Origin: Symsagittifera roscoffensis
Lineage: Eukaryota > Xenacoelomorpha > Acoela > Convolutidae
NCBI RefSeq assembly: GCF_963678635.1
Contig: NC_087067.1
Span: 33,084,401 to 33,144,400 of the forward strand
Length of the DNA: 60,000 bases
Direction: 5' to 3'
Both the position numbers and the translations under genes were made by a program. The notes beneath the pieces are model-generated. The model did no database searches, was not told where the DNA came from, and saw nothing but the letters and a program-made list of their open reading frames with translations. Shown in pieces: positions 43,152-56,007 of the stretch. The stretch's first letter is position 1. Each line of letters opens with the position of its first letter.

Positions 43152-43244
43152 TGCCCTCCGCTGTCGCAGAGTGCATTCAAAGAAAACTTATCAAATAGAT
43201 TTGAATACTTACCTATTTAATAAGTTTATCACAACAATTAGGCT
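43152..43244 (-). ncRNA. candidate SL RNA gene (5S array, copy 6)
   Basis: Intact donor, hairpins and exon. The proximal upstream block has AATACCAGTCAGG. Confidence 0.6.
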
Positions 43245-43580
43245 AAAAGCAACTGACAGTATCCTGACTGGTATTCAATCATATGCCACTTGCAGTGGAT
43301 GTGCGGCTATCATGCCATAGATGGTCATTCAAGGCACCTTGTACACGCTCCATAGGTTTTGACCAGCTGATTTGGCCATAAAACACATTGGGCCAAAAAA
43401 GTTCCAAACAATGTCAATTTTCAGTATTTTGTTTGAAATGCATAAATTATAACGTGAGCGTGCAAAATTTTACATGGTATAAGAGCATATTTTCACTCTC
43501 GCGCGAGGGCGAGTGTTTTAAAAGTAATGTACATAGACATAAGCTAGTAAGGATATAAATGAAAGCGGAGTAACTCAAAT

Positions 43581-43700
43581 GCCTACGACCATACCATGTT
43601 GAATGCACCGGTTCTCGTCCGATTACCGAAGTTAAGCAACATTGGGCCTGGTTAGTACTTGGATGGGAGACCGCCTGGGAACACCAGGTGTTGTAGGCTT
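43581..43700 (+). rRNA. 5S: 5S rRNA, copy 7
   Basis: CGATTACCGAAG for CGATCACCGAAG; otherwise consensus. Confidence 0.97.
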
Positions 43701-44429
43701 TTATTTAAAGCAAAAGTATTTCTTTTACTTTTATGCGCTAAGCGTTATTGCTGTTTAAATTTCGGTGATGTCAAAAAGTTAAGCCTAATCGAGCGTGGTG
43801 CAAAAATTTTCAATGGGTCAAATTTTGGCCAAAACAAAAGAAAACCGAAAAATTTCTTTTGCTGTATCAATTTTGTGTACAATCAGCTGCTGATAGGTCA
43901 AAAATAATGGAGATAACTTTTGGGGTCTTTGAGTTATAGCCTTTTGAATTTCGGTGATGTCAAAAAAATAAGCCCAATCGAGCCTGGTGAATTGCGCGAA
44001 CGGCCATAACTTGCCCAGAAATTTTAAAACTTCCAAATTTTATTATTTGGATCACAAGATCATAGTCAAATCTTGGGGGACTGAGAAAATGAACAATTTC
44101 GTCGGTCCAACACAAAGTTATAAGCTTTTGAAATCTCGGTGATACCAAAAAGTTAAGCCTAATCGAGCGTTGTGCAAAAAAAGAAATTTTCAAAATTTTT
44201 GTTTTTTTTTCATTCAAAGTTCATTTTTTCCATCTTGTTTCATAAATTTGAGCTCAGGAAAATTCCAACGAGCCCAAAACGACGTTTGTAGCTCAAGTGT
44301 ACGTGGAGTAATCATCAGTTGAAAATTTGGGGGGACCCGAATTTCGGCCATTTTGGACGAAAATCGGCCTAAAAGCTAACTTTTACGTTAGTGCAATTTT
44401 TTTTCTTGCATTTTTCAAGAGAATTGGGC

Positions 44430-44522
44430 TGCCCTCCGCTGTCGCAGAGTGCATTCAAAGAAAACTTATCAAATAGATTTGAATACTTAGCTATTTAATA
44501 AGTTTATCACAACAATTAGGCT
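44430..44522 (-). pseudogene. SL-like RNA gene with destroyed splice donor
   Basis: The donor reads AATAG|CTAAGTAT: the invariant G is C. Everything else (exon, hairpins, upstream blocks) is normal. Confidence 0.55.
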
Positions 44523-44858
44523 AAAAGCAACTGACAGTATCCTGGCTGGTATTCAATCATATGCCACTTACAGTGGATGTGCGGCTATCATGCCATAGAT
44601 GGTCATTCAAGGCACCTTGTACACGCTCCATAGGTTTTGACCAGCTGATTTGGCCATAAAACACATTGGGCCAAAAAAATTCCAAACAATGTCAATTTTC
44701 AGTATTTTGTTTGAAATGCATAAATTATAACGTGAGCGTGCAAAATTTTACATGGTATAAGAGCATATTTTTACTCTCGCGCGAGGGCGAGTGTTTTAAA
44801 AGTAATGTACATAGACATAAGCTAGTAAGGATATAAATGAAAGCGGAGTCACTCAAAT

Positions 44859-44978
44859 GCCTACGACCATACCATGTTGAATGCACCGGTTCTCGTCCGA
44901 TCACCGAAGTTAAGCAACATTGGGCCTGGTTAGTACTTGGATGGGAGACCGCCTGGGAACACCAGGTGTTGTAGGCTT
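44859..44978 (+). rRNA. 5S: 5S rRNA, copy 8
   Basis: Consensus 120 nt. The downstream hairpin has one mismatch (AAAATAATTC). Confidence 0.98.
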
Positions 44979-45709
44979 TTATTTAAAGCAAAAATAATTC
45001 TTTTACTTTTATGCGCTAAGAGTTATTGCTGTTTAAAGTTCGGTGATGTCAAAAAGTTAAGCCTAATCGAGCGTGGTGCAAAAATTTTCAATGGGTCAAA
45101 TTTTGGCCAAAACAAAAGAAAACCGAAAAATTTCTTTTGCAGTATCAATTTTGTGTACAATCAGCTGCTGATAGGTCAAAAATAATGGAGATAACTTTTG
45201 GGGTCTTTGAGTTATAGCCTTTTGAATTTCGGTGATGTCAAAAAAATAAGCCCAATCGAGCCTGGTGAATTGCGCGAACGGCCATAACTTGCCCAAAAAT
45301 TTTAAAATTTCCAAATTTTATTATTTAGATCACAAGATCATAGTCAAATCTTGGGGGACTGAGAAAATGAACCAATTTCGTCGGTCCAACACAAAGTTAT
45401 AAGCTTTTGAAATCTCGGTGATACCAAAAAGTTAAGCCTAATCGAGCGTGGTGCAAAAAATGAAATTTTCAAAATTTTTGTTTTTTTTTTCTTTCAAAGT
45501 TCATTTTTTTCAACTTGTTTCATAAATTTGAGCTCAGGACAATACCAACGAGCCCAAAACGACGTTTGTAGCTCAAGAATACGTGGAGTAATCATCAGTT
45601 GAAAATTTGGGGGGACCCGATTTTCGGCCATTTTGGACGAAAATCGGCCTAAAAGCTAACTTTTATGTTAGTGCAATTTTTTTTCTTGCATTTTTCAAGA
45701 GAATTGGGC

Positions 45710-45802
45710 TGCCTTCCGCTGTCGCAGAGTGCATTCAAAGAAAACTTATCCAATAGATTTGAATACTTACCTATTTAATAAGTTTATCACAACAATTAGG
45801 CT
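45710..45802 (-). ncRNA. candidate SL RNA gene (5S array, copy 8)
   Basis: Donor and exon intact; second hairpin reads CAAATCTATTGG. About 7 bp are missing far upstream (near 45906, ACACGCGTTTTG). Confidence 0.58.
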
Positions 45803-46131
45803 AAAAGCAACTGACAGTATCCTGGCTGGTATTCAATCATATGCCACTTACAGTGGATGTGCGGCTATCATGCCATAGATTGTCATTCAGGGCACCTTGT
45901 ACACGCGTTTTGACCAGCTGATTTGGCCATAAATCACATTGGGCCCAAAAAATTCCAAACAATGTCAATTTTCAGTATTTTGTTTGAAATGCATAAATTA
46001 TAACGTCAGCGTGCAAAATTTTACATGGTATAAGAGCATATTTTTACTCTCGCGCGAGGGCGAGTGTTTTAAAAGTAATGTACATAGACATAAGCTAGTA
46101 AGGATATAAATGAAAGCGGAGTAACTCAAAT

Positions 46132-46251
46132 GCCTACGACCATACCATGTTGAATGCACCGGTTCTCGTCCGATCACCGAAGTTAAGCAACATTGGGCCT
46201 GGTTAGTACTTGGATGGGAGACCGCCTGGGAACACCAGGTGTTGTAGGCTT
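46132..46251 (+). rRNA. 5S: 5S rRNA, copy 9
   Basis: Consensus 120 nt with TTTT stop. Confidence 0.98.
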
Positions 46252-46983
46252 TTATTTAAAGCAAAAGTAATTCTTTTACTTTTATGCGCTAAGAGTTATT
46301 GCTGTTTAAAGTTCGGTGATGTCAAAAAGTTAAGCCTAATCGAGCGTGGTGCAAAAATTTTCAATGGGTCAAATTTTGGCCAAAACAAAAGAAAACCGAA
46401 AAATTTCTTTTGCAGTATCAATTTTGTGTACAATCAGCTGCTGATAGGTCAAAAATATTGGAGATAACTTTTGGGGTCTTTGAGTTATAGCCTTTTGAAT
46501 TTCGGTGATGTCAAAAAAATAAGCCCAATCGAGCCTGGTGAATTGCGCGAACGGCCATAACTTGCCCAGAAATTTTAAAACTTCCAAATTTTATTATTTG
46601 GATCACAAGATCATAGTCAAATCTTGGGGGACTGAGAAAATGAACAATTTCGTCGGTCCAACACAATGTTATAAGCTTTTGAAATCTCGGTGATACCAAA
46701 AAGTTAAGCCTAATCGAGCGTGGTGCAAAAAATGAAATTTTCAAAATTTTTGTTTTTTTTTTTTCGTTCAAAGTTCATTTTTTTCATCTTGTTTCATAAA
46801 TTTGAGCTCAGGAAAATTCCAACGAGCCCTAAACGACGTTTGTAGCTCAAGTGTACGTGGAGTAATCATCAGTTGAAAATTTGGGGGGACCCGAATTTCG
46901 GCCATTTTGGACGAAAATCGGCCTAAAAGCTAACTTTTAAGTTAGTGCAATTTTTTTTCTTGCATTTTTCAAGAGAATTAAGC

Positions 46984-47076
46984 TGCCCTCCGCTGTCGCA
47001 GAGTGCATTCAAAGAAAACTTATCAAATTGATTTGAATACTTAACTATTTAATAAAATTATCACAACAATTAGGCT
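46984..47076 (-). pseudogene. SL-like RNA gene with destroyed splice donor
   Basis: The donor reads AATAG|TTAAGTAT (G to T), and the exon has GATAATTTTATT for GATAAACTTATT, so both the splice site and stem I are damaged. The 3' hairpin is intact. Confidence 0.55.
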
Positions 47077-47412
47077 AAAAGCAACTGACAGTATCCTGGC
47101 TGGTATTCAATCATATGCCACTTACAGTGGATGTGCGGCTATCATGCCATAGATGGTCATTCAAGGCACCTTGTACACGCTCCATAGGTTTTGACCAGCT
47201 GATTTGGCCATAAAACACATTGGGCCAAAAAAGTTCCAAACAATGTCAATTTTCAGTATTTTGTTTGAAATGCATAAATTATAACGTGAGCGTGCAAAAT
47301 TTTACATGGTATAAGAGCATATTTTTACTCTCGCGCGAGGGCGAGTGTTTTAAAAGTAATGTACATAGACATAAGCTAGTAAGGATATAAATGAAAGCGG
47401 AGTAACTCAAAT

Positions 47413-47532
47413 GCCTACGACCATACCAAGTTGAATGCACCGGTTCTCGTCCGATCACCGAAGTTAAGCAACATTGGGCCTGGTTAGTACATGGATGGGA
47501 GACCGCCTGGGAACACCAGGTGTTGTAGGCTT
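47413..47532 (+). rRNA. 5S: 5S rRNA, copy 10
   Basis: ACCAAGTTG (as in copy 3) and GTACATGGATGG for GTACTTGGATGG. Confidence 0.96.
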
Positions 47533-48262
47533 TTATTTAAAGCAAAAGTAATTCTTTTACTTTTATGCGCTAAGAGTTATTGCTGTTTAAAATTCGGTGA
47601 TGTCAAAAAGTTAAGCCTAATCGAGCGTGGTGCAAAAATTTTCAATGGTTCAAATTTTGGCCAAAACAAAAGAAAACCGAAAAATTTCTTTTGCAGTATC
47701 AATTTTGTGTACAATCAGCTGCTGATAGGTCAAAAATAAGGGAGATAATTTTTGGGGTCTTTGAGTTATAGCCTTTTGAATTTCGGTGATGTCAAAAAAA
47801 TAAGCCCAATCGAGCCTGGTGAATTGCGCGAACGGCCATAACTTGCCCAAAAATTTTAAAATTTCCAAATTTTATTATTTGGATCACAAGATCATAGTCA
47901 AAACTTGGGGGACTGAGAAAATGAACCAATTTCGTCGGTCCAACACAAAGTTATAAGCTTTTGAAATCTCGGTGATACCAAAAAGTTAAGCCTAATCGAG
48001 CGTGGTGCAAAAAATGAAATTTTCTAAATTTTTGTTTTTTTTTCGTTCAAAGTTCATTTTTTTCATCTCGTTTCATAAATTTGAGCTCAGGACAATTCCA
48101 ACGAGCTCAAAACGACGTTTGTAGCTTAAGTGTACGTGGAGTAATCATCAGTTGAAAATTTGGGGGGACCCGAATTTCGGCCATTTTGGACGAAAATCGG
48201 CCTAAACGCTAATTTTTAAGTTAGTGCAATTTTTTTTCTTGCATTTTTCAAGAGAATTGGGC

Positions 48263-48355
48263 TGCCCTCCGCTGTCGCAGAGTGCATTCAAAGAAAACTT
48301 ATCAAATAGATTTGAATACTTACCTATTTAATAAGTTTATCACAACAATTAGGCT
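48263..48355 (-). ncRNA. candidate SL RNA gene (5S array, copy 10)
   Basis: Transcribed block intact. Upstream, about 30 bp between the proximal block and the distal block are deleted at a shared ATGCCA near 48395, bringing the two blocks closer together. Confidence 0.57.
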
Positions 48356-48662
48356 AAAAGCAACTGACAGTATCCTGGCTGGTATTCAATCATATGCCAT
48401 AGATGGTCATTCAAGGCACCTTGTACACGCTCCATAGGTTTTGACCAGCTGATTTGGCCATAAAACACATTGGGCCAAAAAAGTTCCAAACAATGTCAAT
48501 TTTCAGTATTTTGTTTGAAATGCATAAATTATAACGTGAGCGTGCAAAATTTTACATGGTATAAGAGCATATTTTTACTCTCGCGCGAGGGCGAGGGTTT
48601 TAAAAGTAATGTACATAGTCATAAACTAGTAAGGATATAAATGAAAGCGGAGTAACTCAAAT

Positions 48663-48782
48663 GCCTACGACCATACCATGTTGAATGCACCGGTTCTCGT
48701 CCGATCACCGAAGTTAAGCAACATTGGGCCTGGTTAGTACTTGGATGGGAGACCGCCTGGGAACACCAGGTGTTGTAGGCTT
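48663..48782 (+). rRNA. 5S: 5S rRNA, copy 11
   Basis: Consensus 120 nt. The unit shares ATAAACTAGTAAGG upstream with copies 12-14. Confidence 0.98.
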
Positions 48783-49513
48783 TTATTTAAAGCAAAAGTA
48801 ATTCTTTTACTTTTATGCGCTAAGAGTTATTGCTGTTTAAAGTTCGGTGATGTCAAAAAGTTAAGCCTAATCGAGCGTGATGCAAAAATTTTCAATGGGT
48901 CAAATTTTGGCCAAAACAAAAGAAAACCGAAAAATTTCTTTTGCAGTATCAATTTTGTGTACAATCAGCTGCTGATAGGTCAAAAATAATGGAGATAACT
49001 TTTGGGGTCTTTGAGTTATAGCCTTTTGAATTTCGGTGATGTAAAAAAAATAAGCCCAATCGAGCCTGGTGAATTGCGCGAACGGCCATAACTTGCCCAA
49101 AAATTTTAAAATTTCCAAATTTTATTATTTGGATCACAAGATCATAGTCGAATCTTGGAGGACTGAGAAAATGAACCAATTTCGTCGGTCCAACACAAAG
49201 TTATAAGCTTTTGAAATCTCGGTGATACCAAAAAGTTAAGCCTTATCGAGCGTGGTGCAAAAAATGAAATTTTCAAATATTTTGTTTTTTTTTCCGTTCA
49301 AAGTTCATTTTTTTCATCTAGTTTCATAAATTTGAGCTCAGGACAATTCCAACGAGCCCAAAACGACGTTTGTAGCTCAAGTGTACGTGGAGTAATCATC
49401 AGTTGAAAATTTGGGGGGACCCGAATTTCGGCCATTTTGGACGAAAATCGGCCTAAAAGCTAACTTTTAAGTTAGTGCAATTTTTTTTCTTGCATTTTTC
49501 AAGAGAATTGGGC

Positions 49514-49606
49514 TGCCCTCCGCTGTCGCAGAGTGCATTCAAAGAAAACTTATCAAATAGATTTGAATACTTACCTATTTAATAAGTTTATCACAACAAT
49601 TAGGCT
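49514..49606 (-). ncRNA. candidate SL RNA gene (5S array, copy 11)
   Basis: Reference-quality copy: all structural parts and both upstream blocks are present without changes. Confidence 0.62.
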
Positions 49607-49942
49607 AAAAGCAACTGACAGTATCCTGGCTGGTATTCAATCATATGCCACTTACAGTGGATGTGCGGCTATCATGCCATAGATGGTCATTCAAGGCACC
49701 TTGTACACGCTCCATAGGTTTTGACCAGCTGATTTGGCCATAAAACACATTGGGCCAAAAAAGTTCCAAACAATGTCAATTTTCAGTATTTTGTTTGAAA
49801 TGCATAAATTATAACGTGAGCGTGCAAAATTTTACATGTTTTAAGAGCATATTTTTACTCTCGCGCGAGGGCGAGTGTTTTAAAAGTAATGTACATAGAC
49901 ATAAACTAGTAAGGATATAAATGAAAGCGGAGTAACTCAAAT

Positions 49943-50062
49943 GCCTACGACCATACCATGTTGAATGCACCGGTTCTCGTCCGATCACCGAAGTTAAGCA
50001 ACATTGGGCCTGGTTAGTACTTGGATGGGAGACCGCCTGGGAACACCAGGTGTTGTAGGCTT
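49943..50062 (+). rRNA. 5S: 5S rRNA, copy 12
   Basis: Consensus 120 nt; downstream reads AAAGGAAAAG, shared with copy 13. Confidence 0.98.
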
Positions 50063-50794
50063 TTATTTAAAGGAAAAGTAATTCTTTTACTTTTATGCGC
50101 TAAGAGTTATTGCTGTTTAAAGTTCGGTGATGTCAAAAAGTTAAGCCTAATCGAGCGTGATGCAAAAATTTTCAATGGGTCAAATTTTGGCCAAAACAAA
50201 AGAAAACCGAAAAATTTCTTTTGCAGTATCAATTTTGTGTACAATCAGCTGCTGATAGGTCAAAAATAATGGAGATAACTTTTGGGGTCTTTGAGTTATA
50301 GCCTTTTGAATTTCGGTGATGTAAAAAAAATAAGCCCAATCGAGCCTGGTGAATTGCGCGAACGGCCATAACTTGCCCAAAAATTTTAAAATTTCCAAAT
50401 TTTATTATTTGGATCACAAGATCATAGTCAAATCTTGGAGGACTGAGAAAATGAACCAATTTCGTCGGTCCAACACAAAGTTATAAGCTTTTGAAATCTC
50501 GGTGATACCAAAAAATTAAGCCTGATCGAGCGTGGTGCAAAAAATGAAATTTTCAAAATTTTTGTTTTTTTTTTCCGATCAAAGTTCATTTTTTTCATCT
50601 CGTTTCATAAATTTGAGCTCAGGACAATTCCAACGAGCCCAAAACGACGTTTGTAGCTCAAGTGTACGTGGAGTAATCATCAGTTGAAAATTTGGGGGGA
50701 CCCGAATTTCGGCCATTTTGGACGAAAATCGGCCTAAAAGCTAACTTTTTAGTTAGTGCAATTTTTTTTCTTGCATTTTTCAAGAGAAATGGGC

Positions 50795-50887
50795 TGCCCT
50801 CCGCTGTCGCAGAGTGCATTCAAAGAAAACTTATCAAATAGATTTGAATACTTACCTATTTAATAAGTTTATCACAACAATTAGGCT
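50795..50887 (-). ncRNA. candidate SL RNA gene (5S array, copy 12)
   Basis: Intact; the distal upstream block reads GATATCCGCAC for GATAGCCGCAC, shared with the next unit. Confidence 0.61.
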
Positions 50888-51223
50888 AAAAGCAACTGAC
50901 AGTATCCTGGCTGGTATTCAATCATATGCCACTTACAGTGGATGTGCGGATATCATGCCATAGATGGTCATTCAAGGCACCTTGTACACGCTCCATAGGT
51001 TTTGACCAGCTGATTTGGCCATAAAACACATTGGGCCAAAAAAGTTCCAAACAATGTCAATTTTCAGTATTTTGTTTGAAATGCATAAATTATAACGTGA
51101 GCGTGCAAAATTTTACATGTTTTAAGAGCATATTTTTACTCTCGCGCGAGGGCGAGTGTTTTAAAAGTAATGTACATAGACATAAACTAGTAAGGATATA
51201 AATGAAAGCGGAGTAACTCAAAT

Positions 51224-51343
51224 GCCTACGACCATACCATGTTGAATGCACCGGTTCTCGTCCGATCACCGAAGTTAAGCAACATTGGGCCTGGTTAGTA
51301 CTTGGATGGGAGACCGCCTGGGAACACCAGGTGTTGTAGGCTT
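51224..51343 (+). rRNA. 5S: 5S rRNA, copy 13
   Basis: Consensus 120 nt. The whole unit is nearly identical to the preceding one. Confidence 0.98.
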
Positions 51344-52075
51344 TTATTTAAAGGAAAAGTAATTCTTTTACTTTTATGCGCTAAGAGTTATTGCTGTTTA
51401 AAGTTCGGTGATGTCAAAAAGTTAAGCCTAATCGAGCGTGATGCAAAAATTTTCAATGGGTCAAATTTTGGCCAAAACAAAAGAAAACCGAAAAATTTCT
51501 TTTGCAGTATAAATTTTGTGTACAATCAGCTGCTGATAGGTCAAAAATAATGGAGATAACTTTTGGGGTCTTTGAGTTATAGCCTTTTGAATTTCGGTGA
51601 TGTAAAAAAAATAAGCCCAATCGAGCCTGGTGAATTGCGCGAACGGCCATAACTTGCCCAAAAATTTTAAATTTTCCAAATTTTATTATTTGGATCACAA
51701 GATCATAGTCAAATCTTGGAGGACTGAGAAAATGAACCAATTTCGTCGGTCCAACACAAAGTTATAAGCTTTTGAAATCTCGGTGATACCAAAAAGTTAA
51801 GCCTGATCGAGCGTGGTGCAAAAAATGAAATTTTCAAAATTTTTGTTTTTTTTTTCCGATCAAAGTTCATTTTTTTCATCTCGTTTCATAAATTTGAGCT
51901 CAGGACAATTCCAACGAGCCCAAAACGACGTTTGTAGCTCAAGTGTACGTGGAGTAATCATCAGTTGAAAATTTGGGGGGACCCGAATTTCGGCCATTTT
52001 GGACGAAAATCGGCCTAAAAGCTAACTTTTTAGTTAGTGCAATTTTTTTTCTTGCATTTTTCAAGAGAAATGGGC

Positions 52076-52168
52076 TGCCCTCCGCTGTCGCAGAGTGCAT
52101 TCAAAGAAAACTTATCAAATAGATTTGAATACTTACCTATTTAATAAGTTTATCACAACAATTAGGCT
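52076..52168 (-). ncRNA. candidate SL RNA gene (5S array, copy 13)
   Basis: Intact and identical to copy 12 of this series, including GATATCCGCAC upstream. Confidence 0.61.
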
Positions 52169-52504
52169 AAAAGCAACTGACAGTATCCTGGCTGGTATTC
52201 AATCATATGCCACTTACAGTGGATGTGCGGATATCATGCCATAGATGGTCATTCAAGGCACCTTGTACACGCTCCATAGGTTTTGACCAGCTGATTTGGC
52301 CATAAAACACATTGGGCCAAAAAAGTTCCAAACAATGTCAATTTTCAGTATTTTGTTTGAAATGCATAAATTATAACGTGAGCGTGCAAAATTTTACATG
52401 GTATAAGAGCATATTTTTACTCTCGCGCGAGGGCGAGTGTTTTAAAAGTAATGTACATAGACATAAACTAGTAAGGATATAAATGAAAGCGGAGTAACTC
52501 AAAT

Positions 52505-52624
52505 GCCTACGACCATACCATGTTGAATGCACCGGTTCTCGTCCGATCACCGAAGTTAAGCAACATTGGGCCTGGTTAGTACTTGGATGGGAGACCGCCT
52601 GGGAACACCAGGTGTTGTAGGCTT
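52505..52624 (+). rRNA. 5S: 5S rRNA, copy 14
   Basis: Consensus 120 nt with TTTT stop. Confidence 0.98.
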
Positions 52625-53356
52625 TTATTTAAAGCAAAAGTAATTCTTTTACTTTTTTGCGCTAAGAGTTATTGCTGTTTAAAGTTCGGTGATGTCAAAA
52701 AGTTAAGCCTAATCGAGCTTGGTGCAAAAATTTTCAATGGGTCAAATTTTGGCCAAAACAAAAGAAAACCGAAAAAATTCTTTTGCAGTATCAATTTTGT
52801 GTACAATCAGCTGCTGATAGGTCAAAAATAATGGAGATAACTTTTGGGGTCTTTGAGTTATAGCCTTTTGAATTTCGGTGATGTCAAAAAAATAAGCCCA
52901 ATCGAGCCTGGTGAATTGCGCGAACGGCCATAACTTGCCCAAAATTTTTAAAATTTCCAAATTTTATTATTTGGATCACAAGATCATAGTCAAATCTTGG
53001 GGGACTGAGAAAATGAACCAATTTCGTCGGTCCAACACAAAGTTATAAGCTTTTGAAATCTCGGTGATACCAAAAAGTTAAGCCTAATCGAGCGTGGTGC
53101 AAAAAATGAAATTTTCAAAATTTTTGTTTTTTTTTTTCGTTCAAAGTTCATTTCTTTCATCTCGTTTCATAAATTTGAGCTCAGGACAATTCCAACGAGC
53201 CCAAAACGACGTTTGTAGCTCAAGTGTACGTGGAGTAATCATCAGTTGAAAATTTGGGGGGACCCGAACTTCGGCCATTTTGGACGAAAATCGGCCTAAA
53301 AGCTAACTTTTAAGTAAGTGCAATTTTTTTTCTTGCATTTTTCAAGAGAATTGGAC

Positions 53357-53449
53357 CGCCCTCTAATGTCGCAGAGTGCATTCAAAGAAAACTTATCAAA
53401 TAGATTTGAATACTTACCTATTTAATAAGTTTATCACAACAATTAGGCT
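53357..53449 (-). ncRNA. candidate SL RNA gene (5S array, copy 14), divergent 3' hairpin
   Basis: The 3' arm of the hairpin is TTAGAG in place of GCGGAG and the outer flank is GGCGG. Against CTCTGC this still leaves four Watson-Crick pairs plus a G.U. Donor and exon are intact. Confidence 0.52.
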
Positions 53450-53785
53450 AAAAGCAACTGACAGTATCCTGGCTGGTACTCAATCATATGCCACTTACAG
53501 TGGATGTGCGGCTATCATGCCATAGATGGTCATTCAAGGCACCTTGTACACGCTCCATAGGTTTTGACCAGCTGATTTGGCCATAAAACACATTGGGCCA
53601 AAAAAATTCCAAACAATGTCAATTTTCAGTATTTTGTTTGAAATGCATAAATTATAACGTGAGCGTGCAAAATTTTACATGGTATAAGAGCATATTTTTA
53701 CTCTCGCGCGAGGGCGAGTGTTTTAAAAGTAATGTACATAGACATAAGCTAGTAAGGATATAAATGAAAGCGGAGTAACTCAAAT

Positions 53786-53905
53786 GCCTACGACCATACC
53801 ATGTTGAATGCACCGGTTCTCGTCCGATCACCGAAGATAAGCAACATTGGGCCTGGTTAGTACTTGGATGGGAGACCGCCTGGGAACACCAGGTGCTGTA
53901 GGCTT
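53786..53905 (+). rRNA. 5S: 5S rRNA, copy 15
   Basis: CGAAGATAAGC for CGAAGTTAAGC within the internal promoter side, and GGTGCTGTAGG at the 3' end as in copy 1. Transcription could be reduced. Confidence 0.95.
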
Positions 53906-54635
53906 TTATTTAAAGCAAAAGTAATTCTTTTACTTTTATGCGCTAAGAGTTATTGCTGTTTAAAGTTCGGTGATGTCAAAAAGTTAAGCCTAATCGAGCG
54001 TGGTGCAAAAATTTTCAATGGGTCAAATTTTGGCCAAAACAAAAGAAAACCGAAAAATTTCTTTTGCAGTATCAATTTTGTGTACAATCAGCTGCTGATA
54101 GAACAAAAATAATGGAGATAACTTTTGGGGTCTTTGAGTTATAGCCTTTTGAATTTCGGTGATGTCAAAAAAATAAGCCCAATCGAGCCTGGTGAATTGC
54201 GCGAACGGCCATAACTTGCCCAAAAATTTTAAAATTTCCAAATTTTATTATTTGGATCACAAGATCATAGTCAAATCTTGGGGGACTGAGAAAATGAACC
54301 AATTTCGTCGGTCCAACACAAAGTTATAAGCTTTTGAAATCTCGGAGATACCAAAAAGTTAAGCCTAATCGAGCGTGGTGCAAAAAATGAAATTTTCAAA
54401 ATTTTTGTTTTTTTTTTCGCTCAAAGTTCATTTTTTTCATCTTGTTTCATAAATTTGAGCTCAGGACAATTCCAACGAGCCCAAAACGACGTTTGTAGCT
54501 CAAGTGTACGTGGAGTAATCATCAGTTGAAAATTTGGGGGGACCCGAATTTCGGCCATTTTGGACGAAAATCGGCCTAAAAGCTAACTTTTAACTTAGTG
54601 CAATTTTTTTCTTGCATTTTTCAAGAGAATTGGGC

Positions 54636-54728
54636 TGCCCTCCGCTGTCGCAGAGTGCATTCAAAGAAAACTTATCAAATAGATTTGAATACATACCTAA
54701 TTAATAAGTTTATCACAACAATTAGGCT
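54636..54728 (-). ncRNA. candidate SL RNA gene (5S array, copy 15), variant donor
   Basis: The donor is AATTAG|GTATGTAT: GT is kept and +4 is changed, and the exon end reads TTAATTAG. Likely usable but weaker. Confidence 0.55.
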
Positions 54729-55064
54729 AAAAGCAACTGACAGTATCCTGGCTGGTATTCAATCATATGCCACTTACAGTGGATGTGCGGCTATCATGCC
54801 ATAGATGGTCATTCAAGGCACCTTGTACACGCTCCATAGGTTTTTACCAGCTGATTTGGCCATAAAACACATTGGGCCAAAAAAATTCCAAACAATGTCA
54901 ATTTTCAGTATTTTGTTTGAAATGCATAAATTATAACGTGAGCGTGCAAAATTTTACATGGTATAAGAGCATATTTTTACTCTCGCGCGAGGGCGAGTGT
55001 TTTAAAAGTAATGTACATAGACATAAGCTAGTAAGGATATAAATGAAAGCGGAGTAACTCAAAT

Positions 55065-55184
55065 GCCTACGACCATACCATGTTGAATGCACCGGTTCTC
55101 GTCCGATCACCGAAGTTAAGCAACATTGGGCCTGGTTAGTACTTGGATGGGAGACCGCCTGGGAACACCAGGTGTTGTAGGCTT
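55065..55184 (+). rRNA. 5S: 5S rRNA, copy 16
   Basis: Consensus 120 nt with TTTT stop. Confidence 0.98.
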
Positions 55185-55914
55185 TTATTTAAAGCAAAAG
55201 TAATTCTTTTACTTTTATGCGCTAAGAGTTATTGCTGTTTAAAGTTCGGTGATGTCAAAAAGTTAAGCCTAATCGAGCGTGGTGCAAAAAATTTCAATGG
55301 GTCAAATTTTGGCCAAAACAAAAGAAAACCGAAAAATTTCTTTTGCAGTATCAATTTTGTGTACAATCAGCTGCTGATAGGTCAAAAATAATGGAGATAA
55401 CTTTTGGGGTCTTTGAGTTATAGCCTTTTGAATTTCGGTGATGTCAAAAAAATAAGCCCAATCGAGCCTGGTGAATTGCGCGAACGGCCATAACTTGCCC
55501 AAAAATTTTAAAATTTCCAAATTTTATTATTTGGATCACAAGATCATAGTCAAATCTTGGGGGACTGAGAAAATGAACCAATTTCGTCGGTCCAACACAA
55601 AGTTATAAGCTTTTGAAATCTCGGTGATACCAAAAAGTTAAGCCTAATCGAGCGTGTTGCAAAAAATGAAATTTTCAAAATTTTTGTTTCTTTTTCGTTC
55701 AAAGTTCATTTTTTTCATCTTGTTTCATAAATTTGAGCTCAGGAAAATTCCAACGAGCCCAAAACGACGTTTGTAGCTCAAGTGTACGTGGAGTAATCAT
55801 CAGTTGAAAATTTGGGGGGACCCGAATTTCGGCCATTTTGGACGAAAATCGGCCTAAAAGCTAACTTTTAACTTAGTGCAATTTTTTTTCTTGCATTTTT
55901 CAAGAGAATTGGGC

Positions 55915-56007
55915 TGCCCTCCGCTGTCGCAGAGTGCATTCAAAGCATACTTATCAAATAGATTTGAATACTTACCTATTTAATAAGTTTATCACAACAA
56001 TTAGGCT
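55915..56007 (-). ncRNA. candidate SL RNA gene (5S array, copy 16), altered U tract
   Basis: The U-rich tract is interrupted (GATAAGTATGCTTTG for GATAAGTTTTCTTTG), which would weaken an Sm site. Donor and hairpin are intact. Confidence 0.52.
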
